A stretch of 64,000 nucleotides of DNA from Gemmatimonadota bacterium (GTDB lineage Bacteria; Gemmatimonadota; Gemmatimonadetes; Longimicrobiales; Gaopeijiaceae), in assembly GCA_022826565.1 (NCBI GenBank), contig JAJDUP010000026.1, forward strand, positions 1-64,000. Direction: 5' to 3'. The position numbers and the translations under genes were made by a program. The first letter of the stretch is position 1. Each line of letters opens with the position of its first letter. The notes beneath the pieces were generated by a model. The model saw nothing but the letters and a program-made list of their open reading frames with translations. It did no database searches and was not told the origin of the DNA. Shown here piece after piece: positions 39,167 to 48,361 of this stretch.

Positions 39167-40078
39167 ATGATTCGAGTCCGCTTCCTGGGTACTGCCGCTT
39201 CCCGCCCGACCGTCGGCCGCAACGTCTCGGGCATCGCCGTGCAGCGCGAGGGCGAGTCCTTCCTCCTCGACTGCGGCGAGGGAACCCAGCGGCAGATCAT
39301 GCGCTTCGGCACCGGGTTTTCCTTCTGCCACATCTTCATCACCCATGGACACGCGGATCACTTTCTGGGGCTGCCCGGGCTGCTCCGCACAATGGGGCTC
39401 CAGGGCAGGGAAGACCCGATGACGATCTACGGTCCGGCCGGCACGCGGGAGCTGCTCCGGGCCGCGGTTCGCATGGGGATCGAGCGGCTGGCCTTTCCCG
39501 TCGAGGTGAGGAGTCTGCGCGATGGCGACCGCGTGGCGTTCGACGGGTGGGCGGTGCACGCCTACGACGTGGATCACGGGGTCGCCGCGGTCGGCTACGC
39601 CCTGGTGGAAGAGATGCGGCTCGGCCGCTTCGACGTGGAGATGGCGCGGAGCCTCGGCGTACCCGAGGGACCCCTCTTCGGCCAGCTCCATCGGGGCCGC
39701 CCGGTCGAGGTGGACGGGCGCGTGATCACGCCGGAAGAGGTGGTCGGCCCGCCCCGCCCCGGCCGCAAGGTGGTGTACACGGGGGATACCCGCCCGACCC
39801 GTGCGACCGGCGCCATGGCGATGGGGGCGGACCTGCTCATCCACGAAGCCACCTTCGGCTCGGAAGAGAAGCGGCGGGCGTGGGAGACGCGGCATTCGAC
39901 GGCTGCGGAGGCTGCCCGTGTGGCGGCGCAGGCGAAGGTGAAGCGGCTGGTGCTGACCCATGTGTCGGCGCGCTACGCCGATGCACCCCGGGTGCTCGAG
40001 AACGAGGCGCGCGCCATCTTCCCGGAATCGACGGTCGCCCGCGACGGGCTAGAGATCGAGATCGGCTACCGTGACTGA
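39167..40078 (+). CDS. rnz: Ribonuclease Z
   Basis: The protein has 303 residues and is a metallo-beta-lactamase-fold endonuclease that trims the 3' end of tRNA precursors. The start, FLGTAASRPTVGRNVSG, and LDCGEGTQRQ are typical. The zinc motif THGHADHFLGLPG is near residue 60, and further ligands occur in VVYTGDTRP and LIHEATF. Late His residues lie in ETRHSTAAEAA and LTHVSARYAD. Length matches the usual 300-310. The start chosen is the ATG at the first conserved residues; the 19 codons before it are not family-like. The next gene starts inside its last codons (8-base overlap). Confidence 0.95.
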   Translation: MIRVRFLGTAASRPTVGRNVSGIAVQREGESFLLDCGEGTQRQIMRFGTGFSFCHIFITHGHADHFLGLPGLLRTMGLQGREDPMTIYGPAGTRELLRAAVRMGIERLAFPVEVRSLRDGDRVAFDGWAVHAYDVDHGVAAVGYALVEEMRLGRFDVEMARSLGVPEGPLFGQLHRGRPVEVDGRVITPEEVVGPPRPGRKVVYTGDTRPTRATGAMAMGADLLIHEATFGSEEKRRAWETRHSTAAEAARVAAQAKVKRLVLTHVSARYADAPRVLENEARAIFPESTVARDGLEIEIGYRD

Positions 40079-40985
40079 GGCGGCGGTGCGCAGCGTTACG
40101 GTGGTCGGACTGGGCGTCATGGGTGGATCGGTGGCCCGGGCCGTGCTGGAGCGGCTGCCGCGGGTTCCGGTGTTCGGGATCGACCCCGACCCGGAATGTG
40201 CCGTGATGGCCGCGGGCGACGGGGTCGAGGTGGTTGCGCGGCTGAGCGATGCTCGGGTTGGCGGTGGCGTCGTGGTGTTCGCCGCGCCGCTGGACGCGAC
40301 CGCCGGACTGGTGGGCGAGACGGCCGCGATGTGGCGCCGGGCGGGGCTCGCCATGGATGTGGCCAGCCTGAAGGGTCCGGTGCTGGCGGCGGCCGCGAAG
40401 GCGGAGTCGTCACCGGCCGGCGATGGCGCTCCGGGGCCGGGTGTCTTCGTCGGTGCCCACCCCATGTGCGGCTCGCAGCGCTCCGGCTACGCCGCGGCCC
40501 GGGCGGACCTCTTCGACGGGGCCGATGTCTGGATCTGTCCCCTGGATCGGGCAGGGCGGCCGGCATCCGCCGCGGGCGACCTCGACCGCATCGATTCCGC
40601 TGGTGCGGTGGAGCGGGCGGCCGCCTTCTGGACGGCACTGGGGGGCAGGCCCCGCATCATCTCCGCAGCAGAGCACGACCGCATGATGGCGTGGGCGAGT
40701 CACCTCCCTCAGCTGCTCGCAAGTGCGCTCGCCGAGGTCCTGCAAAGACGGGGAATCACCTCTGGTCAGCTCGGCCCCGGGGGACGCGACATGACGCGGC
40801 TCGCCGGGTCCAGCCCGGCCGTTTGGCGCCCGCTGCTGGAGGCCGCGGCCGAAGACGACGCGGCGGCCCTCCGCGCAGTCGAGCGGCAGATCGCCGCGAT
40901 CCGGCGGACCATCGAGGCCGGCGACTGGGCCGCCCTCGAAGAACTCATGCACGGGGGGAGGCGATGGACCGGGGAGAGGGACTGA
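40071..40985 (+). CDS. tyrA: Prephenate dehydrogenase
   Basis: The protein has 304 residues and makes 4-hydroxyphenylpyruvate for tyrosine. The NAD site is VVGLGVMGGSVARAV at the N-terminus; the substrate-site motif GAHPMCGSQRSGY is near residue 125. The helical C-terminal dimerisation half (about 180-300) includes SHLPQLLASALAEVL. No ACT regulatory or chorismate mutase domain is present. The start is GTG 40071, overlapping rnz by eight bases; its end overlaps aroA-cmk by 22, so the aromatic genes are tightly coupled. Confidence 0.93.
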   Translation: MTEAAVRSVTVVGLGVMGGSVARAVLERLPRVPVFGIDPDPECAVMAAGDGVEVVARLSDARVGGGVVVFAAPLDATAGLVGETAAMWRRAGLAMDVASLKGPVLAAAAKAESSPAGDGAPGPGVFVGAHPMCGSQRSGYAAARADLFDGADVWICPLDRAGRPASAAGDLDRIDSAGAVERAAAFWTALGGRPRIISAAEHDRMMAWASHLPQLLASALAEVLQRRGITSGQLGPGGRDMTRLAGSSPAVWRPLLEAAAEDDAAALRAVERQIAAIRRTIEAGDWAALEELMHGGRRWTGERD

Positions 40986-43015
40986 CGATCCGGGTGCCGG
41001 GGGACAAGTCCATTACCCAGCGCGCCCTCATTCTCGGTGCTCTGGCGGATGGCGAGAGCCGCATCGGCGCCGTGCCGCGTGGAGGAGACCCCCTGGCGAC
41101 CGCGCGGGCCGTCGCGGCCCTCGGCGTCGAAGTGCGCGGTCTGGACGGTGCCGGAACCGAGCCGGTCACGATCCGCGGCCCGGGGCTCAGGAGGTGGACA
41201 CAGCCCGCCGGCGCGCTCGATCTGTGCAACAGCGGGACGGGCACGCGGCTGCTCTCGGGCGCGCTGGCCGCCCAACCGCTGGCGGTTGTGTTGCGAGGCG
41301 ACGCGTCGCTGTCGCAGCGCCCGATGGAACGGATCGCGGCCCCGCTGCGGCGGATGGGCGCCAGCGTCGACTATCTGGGGCGGCCGGGAGTCCTGCCGAT
41401 GCGGATCGGCGGCGGGGTACTCACCTCGATACGCCACGACGGCGAGGTCGCCAGCGCACAGGTCAAGAGTGCGGTCCTCCTGGCCGGAATCGGTGCGGGC
41501 GTCCCCGTCGAAGTGCGCGAACCGCACCGCTCCCGCGACCACAGCGAGCGCATGCTCGAAGCCATGGGGGCCGAGGTCGCAGAGGGATGGCGAGGCGACG
41601 CCTGGTCGGTACGGCTTGCCGATCCTCCCGCCCGGCTGGAACCGCTGGACATGGACATCCCCGGCGACTTCTCCTCTGCCATCTTCTTCATCGCCTGGGC
41701 AGCGCTGGCCACCGGGCAGCGGCCTGTCACAATCCGGTCGGTGGGACTGAACCCGACGCGCACCGGGCTGCTTCCCGTCCTCGCACGCATGGGCGTCGAT
41801 GTCGAGGTGTTGCCGCGCGGCGCCCCGGGAGGCGAGCCGGTCGGGGACCTGCGGGTTGTCGGGAAAGGGGCGGGATTGCAGGCCGTCGAGGTCGGAGGGG
41901 ACGAGGTCCCCGGACTCATCGACGAGGTCCCCATCGTCGCCGTTCTGGCCGCACGGGCGGATGGCGTGACCCGGATTGCGGGCGCTGCGGAGCTGCGGGT
42001 GAAGGAGTCGGACCGGCTGGCTGCGCTGGCCGTCAACCTGCGCCGCATGGGAGTGGCGGTCGAGGAGTTCCCCGACGGCCTGGAGATCCGCGGCACCGGC
42101 AAGCCGCTTTCCGGCCGCGTGGAGTGCTTTCACGATCACCGGATCGCGATGGCCTTCGGTGTGCTGGGTGCCTCGCCCGGCTGCGACCTTGCGATCGACG
42201 ATCCCGGGGTGGCCGATGTCAGTTTCCCCGGCTTCTGGGAGTTGCTTGCCCGCGTCGAGCGGCACAGCGTGGGGGCAGCGCCGCATCCCGGGCAGATTCC
42301 CGCGGCGCCCCCAGGTGCGGACCGCTGCATCGTGGTGGCGGTCGACGGTTCCGCGGGCTCGGGCAAGTCCACCACGGCCGCGGCGGTGGCACGGCGGCTG
42401 GGGTTCCGTCATCTGGATTCGGGCGCCCTGTACCGGGCGGTCACCCTGGCCCTGCTGCAGTCCGAACGGGGCTGCGAAGACGTGGAGGAGGTCACCCCGG
42501 CCGAACTGGATGCGCTCCGCATCGGTCTCGACTGGCACGACGGAACCATGCACGTCCGGATCCGCGGCACCCTGGTTCCCGACGAGGCGCTGCGGGAGCC
42601 ACGCGTCACATCGCTGGTGTCCCGGGTATCGGCGGTGCCTCTGGTGCGCGACCACCTCCTGGAGCTGCAGCGCTCCGCGGCCGCGGGGCCGGGGCTCGTG
42701 GCCGAGGGGCGGGACATGGGGACCGTCATCTTCCCGAGCGCCGAGGTCAAAGTCCATCTCGACGCCGAGATTCGCGAACGTGCCCGCCGGCGGCTCCTGC
42801 AGCGCGGCCGCCGCCAGCCCGCGGCCGAAGAAGTGGACGCCGAGGCTGCCCGGCTGGAGCTCCGCGACCAGCGCGATTCCACACGCGCCATCGCTCCCCT
42901 GACGCAAGCGGAAGGGGCGGCGACCGTCGATACCACGGAGCTGGATCCGCCGGGCCAGACGGAGGTCATCGTGCAACTGGTACTCCCGTTTCTGACATCG
43001 GTCGAGTATAATTAA
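40964..43015 (+). CDS. aroA-cmk: Fused 3-phosphoshikimate 1-carboxyvinyltransferase / cytidylate kinase
   Basis: A single intact frame of 683 residues carries two enzymes. Residues 1 to about 435 are EPSP synthase: GDKSITQRALILGAL at the start, NSGTGTRLLSGAL, GDASLSQRPM, AQVKSAVLLAG, EPHRSRDHSERML, KESDRL and HDHRIAMAF. The pattern resembles class II enzymes. Residues about 456-683 are cytidylate kinase: Walker A DGSAGSGKSTTA near 462, then HLDSGALYRAVTL and EGRDMGTVIFPSA. A Pro/Ala-rich linker (HPGQIPAAPPGA) joins them. One polypeptide thus makes EPSP for chorismate and phosphorylates CMP. Gene order cmk-rpsA is conserved in many bacteria. The start is ATG 40964 with GGGGGGAGGC upstream. Confidence 0.95.
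   Translation: MDRGEGLTIRVPGDKSITQRALILGALADGESRIGAVPRGGDPLATARAVAALGVEVRGLDGAGTEPVTIRGPGLRRWTQPAGALDLCNSGTGTRLLSGALAAQPLAVVLRGDASLSQRPMERIAAPLRRMGASVDYLGRPGVLPMRIGGGVLTSIRHDGEVASAQVKSAVLLAGIGAGVPVEVREPHRSRDHSERMLEAMGAEVAEGWRGDAWSVRLADPPARLEPLDMDIPGDFSSAIFFIAWAALATGQRPVTIRSVGLNPTRTGLLPVLARMGVDVEVLPRGAPGGEPVGDLRVVGKGAGLQAVEVGGDEVPGLIDEVPIVAVLAARADGVTRIAGAAELRVKESDRLAALAVNLRRMGVAVEEFPDGLEIRGTGKPLSGRVECFHDHRIAMAFGVLGASPGCDLAIDDPGVADVSFPGFWELLARVERHSVGAAPHPGQIPAAPPGADRCIVVAVDGSAGSGKSTTAAAVARRLGFRHLDSGALYRAVTLALLQSERGCEDVEEVTPAELDALRIGLDWHDGTMHVRIRGTLVPDEALREPRVTSLVSRVSAVPLVRDHLLELQRSAAAGPGLVAEGRDMGTVIFPSAEVKVHLDAEIRERARRRLLQRGRRQPAAEEVDAEAARLELRDQRDSTRAIAPLTQAEGAATVDTTELDPPGQTEVIVQLVLPFLTSVEYN
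43007..43012 (+). promoter_or_regulatory. Candidate -10 for rpsA inside the end of cmk
   Basis: A perfect TATAAT sits in the last codons of aroA-cmk, in a region otherwise over 65% GC. No good -35 is found at 16-18 bases; CTGACA (42992-42997) is too close. A start about seven bases downstream would give an rpsA leader of about 210 bases. Confidence 0.4.
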
Positions 43016-43093
43016 GGACTGTGCCCCGTACACTCGCGGTAACTCGCAGCGGCGCTGCCGCGTAGTAGACGAAAGCCCGGGGCGAACAGGCAA

Positions 43094-43132
43094 CACGGTC
43101 TCCGGCCATGAACGGGATGGCCCGGGACCGTG
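43094..43132 (+). promoter_or_regulatory. Strong leader hairpin upstream of rpsA
   Basis: CACGGTCTCCGGCCAT (43094-43109) pairs with ATGGCCCGGGACCGTG (43117-43132) around GAACGGG. Of 16 positions 14 are Watson-Crick, one is a G-U pair and one a C-C mismatch. A further long-range pair GCCCCG/CGGGGC is possible earlier in the leader. It is not followed by a T-run. Its location in a leader of about 210 bases before a gene with no clear Shine-Dalgarno suggests a role in control of S1 synthesis. Confidence 0.6.
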
Positions 43133-43226
43133 CGAATCCATTCAACTCCAGCCTGGCCCGTGATTTTGCTTGCGTGGCTGGACCAGCACCGGAGCGCCGG
43201 CCTCCGTGTCGGCGAGACATTGACCA

Positions 43227-45047
43227 ATGAACGAAACACCAGACACCCCAACGGTGGCCGAGCCGTCCGGCTCCACCAGCGAGCCGACCTCTGCAGAGTC
43301 ACTGCAGTCCAACGAAGTCTCCCCGGAGCTCCTCCACGATCCGTACGGCGAAGAGGTGCTCGATGTCTCGCACGACGACTTCGATGCGATGCTGTCCGAC
43401 CACCAGACGGCGCGCGGGGTCATCAAGGAAGGCGAAATCGTCAAGGCCCGGGTCCTGCGTACGACAGACTCCGCGGCCATCCTCGAGTTCGGCTTCAAGA
43501 GCGAGGGCGCCGTATCCCTCGACGAGTTCAAGGACGGCGATTCCGTCGCGCCCGGCCAGGAAGTCGAGGTGCTTCTCGAGAGCCTGGAAGACGACGACGG
43601 GGTGGTTGTCCTGTCCAAGAAGAAGGCTGACTTCCTGCGGGTGTGGGAACTGATCAAGGAAGCGTACGAAAAGGACGAACCCGTCAAGGGACTCCTCACC
43701 CGCAAGATCAAGGGCGGCGTCACCGTCGATATCATGGGGGTCGACGCGTTCCTCCCCGGCTCGCAGATCGCGCTGCGGCGGGTGCCCAACATCGAGGAAC
43801 TGATCGGCGAGCGCTACGACTTCAAGATCATCAAGCTCAACAAGCGGCGGCGGAACATCGTGGTGTCCCGCCGGGTGATCCTGGAGCGCGAGCGCGAGAA
43901 GAAGCGGTCCACGCTGGTCAAGGAACTGCTCAAGGGGCAAGTCCGCGAGGGTGTGGTCAAGAACATCACCGACTTCGGTGCGTTCATCGACCTGGGCGGA
44001 CTCGACGGACTCCTGCACATCACCGACATGTCATGGGGCCGGGTGGGTCACCCCTCCGAGGTCGTGGACGTGGGCGGCACGCTCGACGTGAAGGTGCTCG
44101 ACATCGATTGGGACCGCGAACGAATCTCGCTCGGTCTCAAGCAGCTGCTGCCCTACCCGTGGACGGACATCGAAGAGCGGTATCCCGTCGGCGCCCGGGT
44201 GCGCGGCCGGGTCGTGTCGATCACGAACTACGGCGCCTTTGTGGAGTTGCAGAAGGGCGTGGAGGGACTGGTGCACATCTCGGAGATGTCCTGGACACGC
44301 AACGTCCGGCATCCTTCCAAGCTGGTCTCGATCAGCGACGAGATCGAGGCGGTGGTCCTCAAGGTCGACCCCAACGACGAAAAGATCTCCCTCGGAATGA
44401 AGCAGATCGAGGAGGATCCGTGGCTCGCACTCCCGCTCAAGTACCCCACCGGCACACGCCTCACGGGAACGGTTCGCAACCTCACCACCTTCGGCGCGTT
44501 CATCGAGATCGAGCCGGGGATCGACGGGCTGGTCCATGTCTCGGACATGAGCTGGACCAAGCGCGTGGAGCATCCTTCCGAAGTCGTGCAGAAAGGCGAC
44601 CAACTCGACGTGATGGTCCTTCACGTCGACTCCGACAACAAGCGCATCTCCCTTGGATTGAAGCAGCTCTACGACGATCCGTGGCCCGAACTCGTCATTC
44701 GCTATGCCAAGGGACACGAACAGGACGGCACCATCGTTCGGCTGCAGGACAAAGGCGTTGTCGTGGACCTTGGAGAGGGCGTTGAAGGATTCGTGCCCGG
44801 CTCGCACAGCGGTGTGGCGCCGGATGCCCTGGAAACCCACTACCGGGTTGGCGAGAGTGTTCCGCTCAAGGTGATCTCTTCGGATGCGGGGGACCGGCGC
44901 ATCGTTCTGGAGGTGTTGGCGGCTCCGAAGCGGCGGGCCTCGCCGGAGGCGGAAGCCGGTGGCGATGGCGGCAGCGATGCCCGGGAGCCCCAGGTGGAAG
45001 CTGCCGAGGAGTCCTCCAGAGATTCCGGGGCGGGAGGGACCGAGTAG
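43227..45047 (+). CDS. rpsA: 30S ribosomal protein S1
   Basis: The protein has 606 residues with six S1/OB-fold repeats: two N-terminal ribosome-binding ones (about 65-130 and 150-215), then four RNA-binding ones beginning near 236 (VREGVVKNITDFGAFIDL), 320 (VRGRVVSITNYGAFVEL), 408 (LTGTVRNLTTFGAFIEI) and 495 (DGTIVRLQDKGVVVDL). It ends with an acidic tail. S1 brings mRNA to the 30S subunit, helping genes that lack a Shine-Dalgarno sequence; its own start here has none. It lies after cmk, as in most bacteria, with a 211-base gap holding a strong hairpin and a TATAAT. Confidence 0.97.
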   Translation: MNETPDTPTVAEPSGSTSEPTSAESLQSNEVSPELLHDPYGEEVLDVSHDDFDAMLSDHQTARGVIKEGEIVKARVLRTTDSAAILEFGFKSEGAVSLDEFKDGDSVAPGQEVEVLLESLEDDDGVVVLSKKKADFLRVWELIKEAYEKDEPVKGLLTRKIKGGVTVDIMGVDAFLPGSQIALRRVPNIEELIGERYDFKIIKLNKRRRNIVVSRRVILEREREKKRSTLVKELLKGQVREGVVKNITDFGAFIDLGGLDGLLHITDMSWGRVGHPSEVVDVGGTLDVKVLDIDWDRERISLGLKQLLPYPWTDIEERYPVGARVRGRVVSITNYGAFVELQKGVEGLVHISEMSWTRNVRHPSKLVSISDEIEAVVLKVDPNDEKISLGMKQIEEDPWLALPLKYPTGTRLTGTVRNLTTFGAFIEIEPGIDGLVHVSDMSWTKRVEHPSEVVQKGDQLDVMVLHVDSDNKRISLGLKQLYDDPWPELVIRYAKGHEQDGTIVRLQDKGVVVDLGEGVEGFVPGSHSGVAPDALETHYRVGESVPLKVISSDAGDRRIVLEVLAAPKRRASPEAEAGGDGGSDAREPQVEAAEESSRDSGAGGTE

Positions 45048-45072
45048 GAAGGGACCCGGAGCGCCGAGGCGC

Positions 45073-46656
45073 ATGCCAATGACGAACAGACCGAGGGTGT
45101 TGCCGATCGTGGCCGGGCTCTTCGCCGGTCTGGTGATCGGTTGCGCTGCCGGGGCGGTCGAACAGCGTGCGTCACCTGCGGACCAGGCCCCGTTGCCCGT
45201 GGTGACAGACGACGGGACGATGGCCCGCGACTCGGCCGGGGCTATCGGCTGGGCGGAGGCCATGCTCGCCGCGGGGGAGTTCTTCGCCGCCGCGGAGGGA
45301 CTCCTCGGACCGCCTGTCGGAGCCGTAACAGACAACATGGTTGAGCAGCTCGCGGCCGCCGCATCGCGGTTGCCCCGTCACCAGCTCGAAGCCCTCGCCG
45401 CCAGGAGAGCCGCAAACTCACGCGATCCGCGCTTCGGACCCATCCTCGCCGAACTGGCGTTGACACACGCGGCGTACGGGGACACTGCCGGGGCCAATGC
45501 ACATGCGCGCCGGGCTCTCGAGTCGGGTGCACGGGGCAGACCGCTGGACATGGCGCGGGCAGTCCTCGACGCGGATCTCTCCTCGCTGGTGCCCGAGCAG
45601 CTCATCGTCGGCGCAATCCTGCCGATCTCCGGCTCGCCGTCCAACCGCGAATACGCCCGCCTCTTCCTCGAGGGCGTGGAAGTGGCCGCAGCAACGGCCC
45701 AGGCGGCCGGCGTCAATGTCGAACTCGTTGTCGAGGACAACCTCGGCACTCCTTCGGCCAGCATGCGAGCCGCGTCCGCACTCGTTTCACGCGGCGCGTC
45801 GGCCATCCTGGGGCCGCTGTCGGACGACAACATGGCGGCGGTGGCGCAGGTGGTTCCCCGCAGCGTGGCTCTGTTGTCCCCGACCGCCCGCACGTTCCCG
45901 TCGCAGCGCACCGGGATATACAGCATGCGGGCCGGAGATCCCGGTGCCGGACGCACACTGGCCGAGGCCGTTGCCGGCATGGGGTACACCGACGCGGCGA
46001 TGATCCATCCCGAGAGTCCTGAAGAGACGCTCGAGGCGATGGCATTCGACGAGACGTTCGCGGCTGCTGGAGGCATCGTCCGCCGGCGGCTCTCCTACGT
46101 TCCGGGCACCACGACCTTCGACCTGCAGCTCATGGAGGTCGAGTCGCTTCTGCCGGAGCTGCTGGTGGTTGCCGCACCGCCGGTCGACGTGGAGCTCCTG
46201 GCTCCCCAGATCGCCTTCTTCGGCCTGGACACCCTCGACATCCAGGTGGCGGGGACGGGCGCGTGGGCGACCCCCTCGGTGCTGCAATCGGTGGCGCGCA
46301 GGCACACCGACCTGGTCATCGCCGTCAGCACATCGCTGCCCGGCGCCGATTACGACCCCGCGGCCGAATTCGTCGCCGCTTACGAAGCCCACTTCCGGCG
46401 AACGCTGCGCAGCCCGATTCCGGCAACCGGCTACGACCTCTTCCGCATGGCGCTGGACGCGCACGGCGAGGGACGCCGCGCCGCGAGAGACCTGGTCGGG
46501 GCGATGGACCGGCTCCGCAGCTTTGCGGGGGCGACGGGCACCTATTCGTTCGTCGACGGCCGCCTCGTGCGCGACTATTTCCCGGTCCGGATCTACGACG
46601 GCGCGCTCCATCCCGTCGGCACCGAGCTGACCGGGCCCCCTGGCGGCAGCCGGTGA
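45073..46656 (+). CDS. ABC-type substrate-binding / LpoA-like lipoprotein
   Basis: The protein has 527 residues with a lipobox at AGLVIGC. Residues about 40-165 are helical and TPR-like. Residues about 175-525 form a periplasmic binding protein of the branched-chain amino acid/LivJ class: [49 protein letters not shown] and A-x-x-Y-E-A-H-F. A helical head plus LivJ fold is the layout of LpoA, which activates penicillin-binding proteins, so that role is possible; an uptake role is the alternative, but no permease genes are adjacent. ATG 45073 is used; ATG 45079 is an alternative. It is 25 bases after rpsA. Confidence 0.8.
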   Translation: MPMTNRPRVLPIVAGLFAGLVIGCAAGAVEQRASPADQAPLPVVTDDGTMARDSAGAIGWAEAMLAAGEFFAAAEGLLGPPVGAVTDNMVEQLAAAASRLPRHQLEALAARRAANSRDPRFGPILAELALTHAAYGDTAGANAHARRALESGARGRPLDMARAVLDADLSSLVPEQLIVGAILPISGSPSNREYARLFLEGVEVAAATAQAAGVNVELVVEDNLGTPSASMRAASALVSRGASAILGPLSDDNMAAVAQVVPRSVALLSPTARTFPSQRTGIYSMRAGDPGAGRTLAEAVAGMGYTDAAMIHPESPEETLEAMAFDETFAAAGGIVRRRLSYVPGTTTFDLQLMEVESLLPELLVVAAPPVDVELLAPQIAFFGLDTLDIQVAGTGAWATPSVLQSVARRHTDLVIAVSTSLPGADYDPAAEFVAAYEAHFRRTLRSPIPATGYDLFRMALDAHGEGRRAARDLVGAMDRLRSFAGATGTYSFVDGRLVRDYFPVRIYDGALHPVGTELTGPPGGSR

Positions 46657-46663
46657 CCACAGC

Positions 46664-48214
46664 GTGACCAGAAAGGAATCGCTCGACCGGCTCGAGGCGC
46701 TGAAGGCGGAGTCGGCGACCGGGGGCGGAGAAGCGCGCCTGCGGGCTCAGCATGCCCGGGGCAAGCTGTCCGCGCGCGAGCGGCTCGACCTGTTGCTCGA
46801 CGCCGACTCCTTCGTGGAACTCGACCGCTTCGTCACCCATCGGTCGTCGGACTTCGGACTCGAAGACCGGAAGATTCTCGGGGACGGTGTGATCACCGGC
46901 TACGGGACGATCCGCGGACGGCTGGTGTACGTCTTCTCGCAGGACTTCACCGTCTTCGGCGGGTCGCTGAGCGAGGCCCACGCCGAGAAGATCGTCAAGA
47001 TCCAGGAGCTCGCCCTCAAGAACGGGGCACCCCTCGTCGGCCTGAACGATTCCGGAGGCGCGCGCATTCAGGAGGGCGTGGTCTCGCTCGGCGGGTACGC
47101 CGACATCTTTCTGCGCAATACGCTGGCGTCCGGGGTGATCCCGCAGATCAGCGTGGTTCTGGGGCCGTGCGCCGGCGGGGCGGTCTATTCCCCCGCGATC
47201 ACCGACCTGGTGTACATGGTTCGGGGCACCAGCTTCATGTTCGTGACCGGTCCCGATGTCGTGAAAACAGTCACCCACGAAGACATCGACAAGGAGGGGC
47301 TGGGCGGAGCCGACGTGCACGCCGAGACTTCCGGGGTGGCCCATTTCGCCCACGACAGCGAGGCCGAATCGCTAGCCGCGGTGAGGGAGCTCTTCCGCTA
47401 CATCCCGCGCAACAACAGCGAGCGTCCCCCGGCGGGTCCGGGGCGGGATCCGCACGACCGGCGCAGCGGAAAGCTGCTGGAGATCGTCCCGCACAGCGCG
47501 AATCGCCCCTACGACATGATCGACGTCATCCGGGAGGTGATCGACGACGGCGAGTTCTACGAGGTGCACGCCGGATTCGCACGCAACCTGGTGACCGGCC
47601 TGGCCCATCTGGGGGGACACTCGGTGGGCATCGTCGCCAACCAGCCGGCGGTTCTGGCCGGTGTCCTGGACATCGACTGCTCGGACAAGGGCGCGCGTTT
47701 CGTGCGCTTCTGCGACGCCTTCAACATCCCGCTGGTCGTCTTTGAAGACGTGCCGGGTTTTCTCCCGGGGGTGAGCCAGGAGCACGGCGGCATCATCCGG
47801 CACGGCGCCAAGCTGCTCTACGCCTTCTGCGAGGCCACCGTACCCAAGGTCACGGTGATCACCCGCAAGGCCTACGGCGGTGCCTACGACGTGATGAACT
47901 CGAAGCACATCAGGGGCGACATCAATCTGGCCTGGCCCTGGGCCGAGATCGCGGTCATGGGCCCGAAGGGCGCGGTCGAGATCCTCTTCCGCAAGGAAAT
48001 CGCCGCCTCGGACGACCCGGAAGCGGCAACCGAAGCCCGGATGGCCGAATACCGGGAGAAGTTCGCGCATCCCTTCGTGGCCGCGGCCCGAGGCTACGTC
48101 GACGACGTGATCGATCCCCGCGACACGCGCCCCCGCCTCATCAACGCGCTCGACATGCTGTCCGAAAAGCGCGACACGAACCCGCCGAAGAAGCACGGAA
48201 ATATTCCGCTGTAG
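46664..48214 (+). CDS. pccB: Acyl-CoA carboxylase carboxyltransferase subunit, probable propionyl-CoA carboxylase beta
   Basis: The protein has 516 residues and transfers the carboxyl group from biotin to propionyl-CoA. Both crotonase-like halves are present: [14 protein letters not shown] early, [45 protein letters not shown] and [12 protein letters not shown] in the first half; [27 protein letters not shown] and [15 protein letters not shown] in the second. The [12 protein letters not shown] block is typical of propionyl- rather than acetyl-CoA enzymes. The start is GTG 46664, seven bases after the previous stop. Context (biotin carboxylase, biotin carrier, methylmalonyl-CoA mutase) supports propionyl-CoA. 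Epimerase is not in the window. Confidence 0.93.
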   Translation: MTRKESLDRLEALKAESATGGGEARLRAQHARGKLSARERLDLLLDADSFVELDRFVTHRSSDFGLEDRKILGDGVITGYGTIRGRLVYVFSQDFTVFGGSLSEAHAEKIVKIQELALKNGAPLVGLNDSGGARIQEGVVSLGGYADIFLRNTLASGVIPQISVVLGPCAGGAVYSPAITDLVYMVRGTSFMFVTGPDVVKTVTHEDIDKEGLGGADVHAETSGVAHFAHDSEAESLAAVRELFRYIPRNNSERPPAGPGRDPHDRRSGKLLEIVPHSANRPYDMIDVIREVIDDGEFYEVHAGFARNLVTGLAHLGGHSVGIVANQPAVLAGVLDIDCSDKGARFVRFCDAFNIPLVVFEDVPGFLPGVSQEHGGIIRHGAKLLYAFCEATVPKVTVITRKAYGGAYDVMNSKHIRGDINLAWPWAEIAVMGPKGAVEILFRKEIAASDDPEAATEARMAEYREKFAHPFVAAARGYVDDVIDPRDTRPRLINALDMLSEKRDTNPPKKHGNIPL

Positions 48215-48361
48215 GCCCGGCGGACCGTGCGCGGCCTCCGGATCCCCCCGGTGGCGGCGAGGGGCCGGGCAACCGTGGTCGGGGCTCCCGCGTCCTATCT
48301 GCCGAGTAGCCTGAGTGCGGGTGTGCCGGGGGCTGCGAGACCAGCAACGGAGGGGGAAGTG

